Positions 60,236-64,000 of a stretch of DNA of 64,000 nt are shown piece after piece. This DNA comes from Azoarcus sp. (GTDB taxonomy: Bacteria > Pseudomonadota > Gammaproteobacteria > Burkholderiales > Rhodocyclaceae), in the NCBI GenBank assembly GCA_030604735.1, contig JAUVVG010000002.1, forward strand, positions 1-64,000, in the 5' to 3' direction. A program made the position numbers and the translations under genes. Position 1 is the stretch's first letter, and each line of letters opens with the position of its first letter. The notes under the pieces were generated by a model, which saw only the letters and a program-made list of their open reading frames with translations, did no database searches and was not told where the DNA came from.

Positions 60236-62668
60236 TCAGGTCGATTGTTTGATCGCGAGTACTGCCTGGTTGCGCAGGGTACGCAGTAGCGATAATTCCT
60301 TGTCGCTGATCTCGATCTCGCCGGCGCTTTCATTGTCGGCGTAGATCAGGGCGACCGGGTTGCCCTTGATGTTGAGCGGGAAGATCACGAAGGTCTTGGC
60401 GGTGGTCGCGGCCCGGAACCAGTCCGGGATCCTGGCACTGATCTTGGGGTCGTCCACGTTGCTGATCAGGATATCGACCCCGTTCTTCATCGCGGCATGA
60501 AAGATGTCCGGGGTGAAGTCGAGCCCGAAGCGGAAGCGTTTCGCGACCTCCGAGGCTTCCGGGCCGAAGCCGAAGCGTCCTTGCATCGTTCGATTGCGGG
60601 GATCCTTGATGCACAGGATGACCCGACGGAAACCCATGCCCCGGTACATGGTTTCCAGGATGATGCGCAGGATGTCGTTGAGCTTGAAGTCGTCGACCAT
60701 CGTATTGCTGATGTCCTGGATGCCGGCCGCCAGCACGGCCTGGGCGTCGCCGGCCTTGACCCCGTTGTCCGGGAAATTGCCGGTCTCCAGCGCCGGAGAG
60801 CTGTTGGCGTCCAGTATCGTTCCGCTGACTCCATCGGTATCGATGTCGCGATTCTCTCGCCCGGACAGACCGCTTGCTGTTGCGGTCGAGCCGGTCCGGT
60901 CGCCGACGGACTCCCCGACGGGCTTGCCGAAGTCACGCAGCTTCTGTCCGATCTGGGTCTGGGGCAGATTGATGCGGATGACGCGCGCAAAATCGGTCAG
61001 CTCGGTCACCGCGGTCTCCACCAGCACCTTGACCGCGTCACCCGACAGGCTGATGCCTTTCTCGAAGCGCGCATTGATCTGCTTGATCGCCTGATCACGT
61101 TCCTGGGGCGGCGCATGGACGATCGCGGCCGTCATCTCGTTCGCGAACCCGGCCAGCATCCGCAGCCGTTCGGCGGGTGTTTCCGCCTTGCGGACTGGCC
61201 CTGGTGGCAAGCGGACCATGCTGTCCACGATGATCGCCGGGAAGCCCCATCTGCGCGCGATCTCGATTCCGATCTCCTCGAAACTTATCCCCAGCACCCG
61301 CTGGGTCGCCGCGTCCTCGCCGCAGGATGGATCGAGCATTTCCTTCTCGATCTCGGCACACTCTTCCGGAAAGTAGAAGCGCGAAAGCATGCGGCCGAGG
61401 TTGTGAAACAGTGCGCAGATATAGACCTGTTCGTGATCGCGCCCTTTCTGGCTCCGCGACAGGTCCCGGGCCAGGGCGCCGGCGAAGTTCGAAAACAGAA
61501 ACTCCTCCTTCAACTGACCGGCATTGGACTTGTTCTGCAAATGCTCGAACAGCAGCACCGTGATCGCGATGTTGCGCACCGCATCGAAGCCGAGCACGAC
61601 GACCGCACGCGAGACCGTGCTGATATTGCCGGCGCCGACACTGCGGAAATGGCTGGAATTGACCAGGCGCAGCAGCTTGTTGGTCAGCGAGAAGTCGCGC
61701 AGGATCAGGCTGGAGAGCTTGTCCACGCTCTCGTTCTCGCTCGCGGCGATGCGGTTGATCGCCGAGACCGATTCGGACAGGGCGGGAAAGTCGCTCTTGT
61801 GGCGCATCCGTCGCAACAGGAACTCCAGCGTGCCTTTGGCCGAACCCTCGGGCTTGGCCTCGCCTTCTGCCGGTGCGAGAAAGGCCTGCAGCGCGAGCAG
61901 GAAATCCTTCGGCCCGCGATAGCGCTGCCCCGGATCGAAGGCCGTGGCGGACAACGCGATGCTGGCGAGACGTTCGTCCATCGTCACCCCGTCCGGCAGC
62001 GCCACCGGCGCGCTGGCGATCTTCCGCATCACTGCCTGCGGATCGCTGCCACCGAAGACCCTGCGTCCGGTCGCAAGCTCGATCAGGATCAGGCCGGCTG
62101 CGAAGACGTCTGTCTGCGGACCGATCTGGCGGGCGTCGATGTATTCCGGCGCCATGTAGGACGGCGTGCCGGTGAGGCCGGCGCTGGTCGCAGCCAATTC
62201 GGAATCTCGTCTGGCGATGCCGAAGTCCATGACCCGCGGCGCGCCGCGCGCGTCCATCAGGATATTGGTCGGCTTGAGATCGCGGTGGATGATGCCTTCG
62301 TCGTGGGCAGCCTGGACCGCCTCGAGGATGGCAGCGATCAGGCGTGCGGCCTCTTCTGCCGGCAGCGCGCCGCGACGGCGCATCATCTCCTGCAGGTTCT
62401 CGCCCGGGACGTACTCGAAGACCAAGTAAGGATCGCCCCCTTCCTGGCCGACGTCGAAGATCGGAACGATGCCCGGGTGGCGGAGCTTGCTCACCAGACG
62501 GGCCTCGCCGAGCAGTGCCTCGCCCAATTGTGGCGTGTTCTTCTCCAGGTGCAAGGTCTTGACTGCGACCTCGCGATCCAGTTGCGGGTCGTGCGCGAGA
62601 TAGACCACGCTTTGCGCGCCGCGACCCAGCTCACGCTTGATTTCGTAACGTCCTACGCGCTTGCTCAA
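60236..62668 (-). CDS. Serine/threonine kinase-HDOD-GAF regulator
   Basis: 810 aa from a TTG start at 62668 with GAGG 5 nt upstream; no better ATG exists. Kinase domain (about 8-270): GRGAQSVVYLAHD loop, Lys37 in VAVK, catalytic HRDLKPTN at 128-135, DFG at 148-150 and APE at 173-175. All catalytic residues are present. An HDOD domain follows (about 285-480; FPALSESVSAINRIAASENE and ILRDFSLTNKLLRLVNSSHF). A GAF-like domain closes the chain (about 650-805; FRRVILCIKDPRN and LVYADNESAGEIE-like). It is likely a soluble stress or nutrient sensor that phosphorylates Ser/Thr targets. The gene stands alone. Confidence 0.9.
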   Translation of the reverse strand: MSKRVGRYEIKRELGRGAQSVVYLAHDPQLDREVAVKTLHLEKNTPQLGEALLGEARLVSKLRHPGIVPIFDVGQEGGDPYLVFEYVPGENLQEMMRRRGALPAEEAARLIAAILEAVQAAHDEGIIHRDLKPTNILMDARGAPRVMDFGIARRDSELAATSAGLTGTPSYMAPEYIDARQIGPQTDVFAAGLILIELATGRRVFGGSDPQAVMRKIASAPVALPDGVTMDERLASIALSATAFDPGQRYRGPKDFLLALQAFLAPAEGEAKPEGSAKGTLEFLLRRMRHKSDFPALSESVSAINRIAASENESVDKLSSLILRDFSLTNKLLRLVNSSHFRSVGAGNISTVSRAVVVLGFDAVRNIAITVLLFEHLQNKSNAGQLKEEFLFSNFAGALARDLSRSQKGRDHEQVYICALFHNLGRMLSRFYFPEECAEIEKEMLDPSCGEDAATQRVLGISFEEIGIEIARRWGFPAIIVDSMVRLPPGPVRKAETPAERLRMLAGFANEMTAAIVHAPPQERDQAIKQINARFEKGISLSGDAVKVLVETAVTELTDFARVIRINLPQTQIGQKLRDFGKPVGESVGDRTGSTATASGLSGRENRDIDTDGVSGTILDANSSPALETGNFPDNGVKAGDAQAVLAAGIQDISNTMVDDFKLNDILRIILETMYRGMGFRRVILCIKDPRNRTMQGRFGFGPEASEVAKRFRFGLDFTPDIFHAAMKNGVDILISNVDDPKISARIPDWFRAATTAKTFVIFPLNIKGNPVALIYADNESAGEIEISDKELSLLRTLRNQAVLAIKQST

Positions 62669-62777
62669 GAGGGCCTCGATCGATTGAACCGCCTGTGAAA
62701 GGAGCGGAAGTGTAGCAAAAGATCATCCCGGCGGCTGCGGTTGTCGAGCCCCGGCCAGGGCATGTTTCACAGTGCCG

Positions 62778-63890
62778 CTACAGGCGCTGGATCAATCCCG
62801 CCGCAAGGGGGGCTGCAACGCACAGCATGGGCAGTGACCAGGCATGAAAATCACGCCACAGCCCTGGCTGTCGGGCGAGCCGGAGCGCGATCAGGTTGGC
62901 CAGTGAACCGATCGCGAGGCCGAAGCCGCCGACGCTCACCCCCCAGGCCAGTGCGCGCATATCCTCGGTGAAGCCGGAGAGGAAGATCGTCGCTGGCACG
63001 TTGGAGATCGCCTGTGACAGCAGCACGCCGGCGGTGAACACCCCTCCCGGTATCGTGTCGATACCGGTGGCGAGGGACTGCATGGCCGGCAGGGTCGCGA
63101 CAAGGCCGAGGTCGACGAACATCAGGAGAAAAACCGCAAGCAGCAACCAGTCGACACCGCGCAATACCTTCGGTCGCAGCACCGCGAACAGTGCGATGAC
63201 CAGGGTGGCCGTCAGGACCGCGTAACCGAGATCCGTGAGCAGCAGAAAAATCGGATACAGGAGCAGCGACAGGCGGAACAGGCGTCGGTCCAGCACCGGT
63301 GGCGCGCTGCCCGGCCGCACGTCGATGGATAGTCGTGGAAATGCGAGCGGAATGGCGACGAGCACCAGCGCGGTGAGCGCGAGGCCGAGCGGCAGCATCA
63401 TCACGACGAAGTCCATGAAACTCAGCGTCGTCGACTGCCAGATGAAAAGATTCTGCGGATTGCCGACCGGGCTCAGCGTCGAGCCGGCATTGACCGCCAG
63501 CGCCTCGAACACCACCAGCCGGCCCACCGGCAGGTCGGCGACCGTGCGCAGGCCGATCGTGAGCGGCACGACGATGAACAAGGCCACGTCGTTGGTGACC
63601 ACTGCCGCGAGCGCGGCCGAAAAGAGCACCAGTGAGGCAGCGAGGGCGCGCTCGCCGTGCACCCGCGGCAGCAACGCGCGTCCGGCGAGAGTCAGATAGC
63701 CACTGTCCTCCAGGCCCCGACTCAGCACCAACAGGCCGGCGAGCGCGCCGATGGTCTTCCAGTCGACCAGTCGGTGCAGTGAATGCGCCGCTTCCGGCTG
63801 CGCCAGCAGCAACGGCACCAGCGCGACCAGCAGCACCACCAGCAAGCGGTCTTCGGCGACACGGGACAGGAGGTGGCGCAGCAGGCGCAT
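62778..63890 (-). CDS. SLC13/ArsB-type anion or cation carrier
   Basis: 370 aa with about ten helices. Two reentrant motifs typical of the ArsB/NhaD/SLC13 superfamily: VTNDVALFIVVPLTIGL and the NAGSTLSPVGNPQNLFIW stretch in the first half, then LLSQAISNVPATIFLSGFTE in the second. It is close to the citrate/anion 'CitMHS or ArsB-like' subgroup of bacterial carriers. Ion specificity is not clear. Its ATG is at 63890 and it is the last gene of the window on the right. Confidence 0.85.
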   Translation of the reverse strand: MRLLRHLLSRVAEDRLLVVLLVALVPLLLAQPEAAHSLHRLVDWKTIGALAGLLVLSRGLEDSGYLTLAGRALLPRVHGERALAASLVLFSAALAAVVTNDVALFIVVPLTIGLRTVADLPVGRLVVFEALAVNAGSTLSPVGNPQNLFIWQSTTLSFMDFVVMMLPLGLALTALVLVAIPLAFPRLSIDVRPGSAPPVLDRRLFRLSLLLYPIFLLLTDLGYAVLTATLVIALFAVLRPKVLRGVDWLLLAVFLLMFVDLGLVATLPAMQSLATGIDTIPGGVFTAGVLLSQAISNVPATIFLSGFTEDMRALAWGVSVGGFGLAIGSLANLIALRLARQPGLWRDFHAWSLPMLCVAAPLAAGLIQRL

Positions 63891-63936
63891 GAGTCAGCAT
63901 TCGTGCGAGTCGGGAAAGCGTGATCATGAACGAAAA

Positions 63937-63955
63937 CCCCTCCACGAGAGAGGGG
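63937..63955 (-). terminator. Intrinsic terminator for a gene beyond the right edge
   Basis: On the minus strand CCCCTC, a 7-nt loop and GAGGGG are followed by TTTTCG. A gene to the right on the minus strand would end here, 47 bp upstream of the SLC13-like start. Confidence 0.5.
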
Positions 63956-64000
63956 GCGTCTTCGATGCGAACGCGTTCGCGATGCCGCAAGGTTGGATCT

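Noticed and set aside
63967-63980. 14-bp perfect palindrome GCGAACGCGTTCGC near the right edge
   Set aside because: GC-rich short palindromes arise easily in this DNA and no gene context is visible beyond the edge.
1-64000. CRISPR arrays, tRNA, rRNA, insertion sequences, prophage
   Set aside because: Looked for direct repeats, transposase and integrase-like proteins, and tRNA-like folds near gene gaps; none was seen by eye.

Overview
This window is about 64 kb of dense, GC-rich bacterial chromosome. I see no rRNA, tRNA, CRISPR array, phage or insertion sequence. The gene content suggests a Gram-negative, aerobic, free-living proteobacterium: a type II secretion system (T2SS), Tat- and Sec-exported proteins, a lipoprotein cytochrome c, the LutABC lactate system and several periplasmic solute systems. 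The T2SS gene order (E-F-G-H-I-J-K-L-M-N-D) is the one known from Xanthomonas xps clusters, which favours a gammaproteobacterium. I would not name a genus.

Layout. 1-1200: end of a TctA-type transporter gene and an AbrB-type membrane protein. 1219-6766: a MoxR / DUF58 / VWA operon, an S1C trypsin-like protease, and a second VWA paralogue facing the other way. 6869-10779: an MFS transporter, then an AMP/thymidine phosphorylase-like enzyme paired with an atypical PRPP synthetase. 10773-18946 (minus strand): a seven-gene, mostly overlapping operon with a peptide-type ABC importer, a SAF-domain homoserine-dehydrogenase-like enzyme and an EamA exporter. 19149-24659: acpH, a His/Tyr-rich secreted protein, lutABC, an exported rhodanese and a small Ala-rich protein. 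24957-29401: an ABC/FtsX/HlyD export system. 29537-43073: mostly single housekeeping or metabolic genes (fasciclin, CorA, hydroxyacid-oxoacid transhydrogenase, DUF502, YihY, methyltransferase, EamA, a 52-aa protein, GST, YgiQ radical SAM, class V aminotransferase, CDF transporter, cytochrome c). 43115-53593 (minus strand): the T2SS. 53845-58890: a secreted choice-of-anchor I protein, a 2OG-Fe(II) oxygenase and a Tat-exported PhoX-type phosphatase. 59057-63890: azlCD, a kinase-HDOD-GAF regulator and an SLC13-like carrier.

How parts work together. The most interesting unit is around the T2SS. The 251-bp gap between gspE and the divergent choice-of-anchor I gene holds a near-perfect Pho box (CTGTCAT-TTGC-TTGTCAT, 53772-53789), and a PhoX phosphatase gene lies 3 kb further on. 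This suggests a phosphate-starvation secretion locus in which PhoB induces an exoprotein and perhaps its own secretion machine. Second in interest are the phosphorylase + PRPP synthetase pair, which could be a nucleotide salvage route, and the operon joining a peptide importer to a homoserine-dehydrogenase-like enzyme and an exporter.

Starts were chosen by Shine-Dalgarno (SD) sequences, signal peptides and overlaps. Functions are from recognition of families and motifs; no database search was possible.
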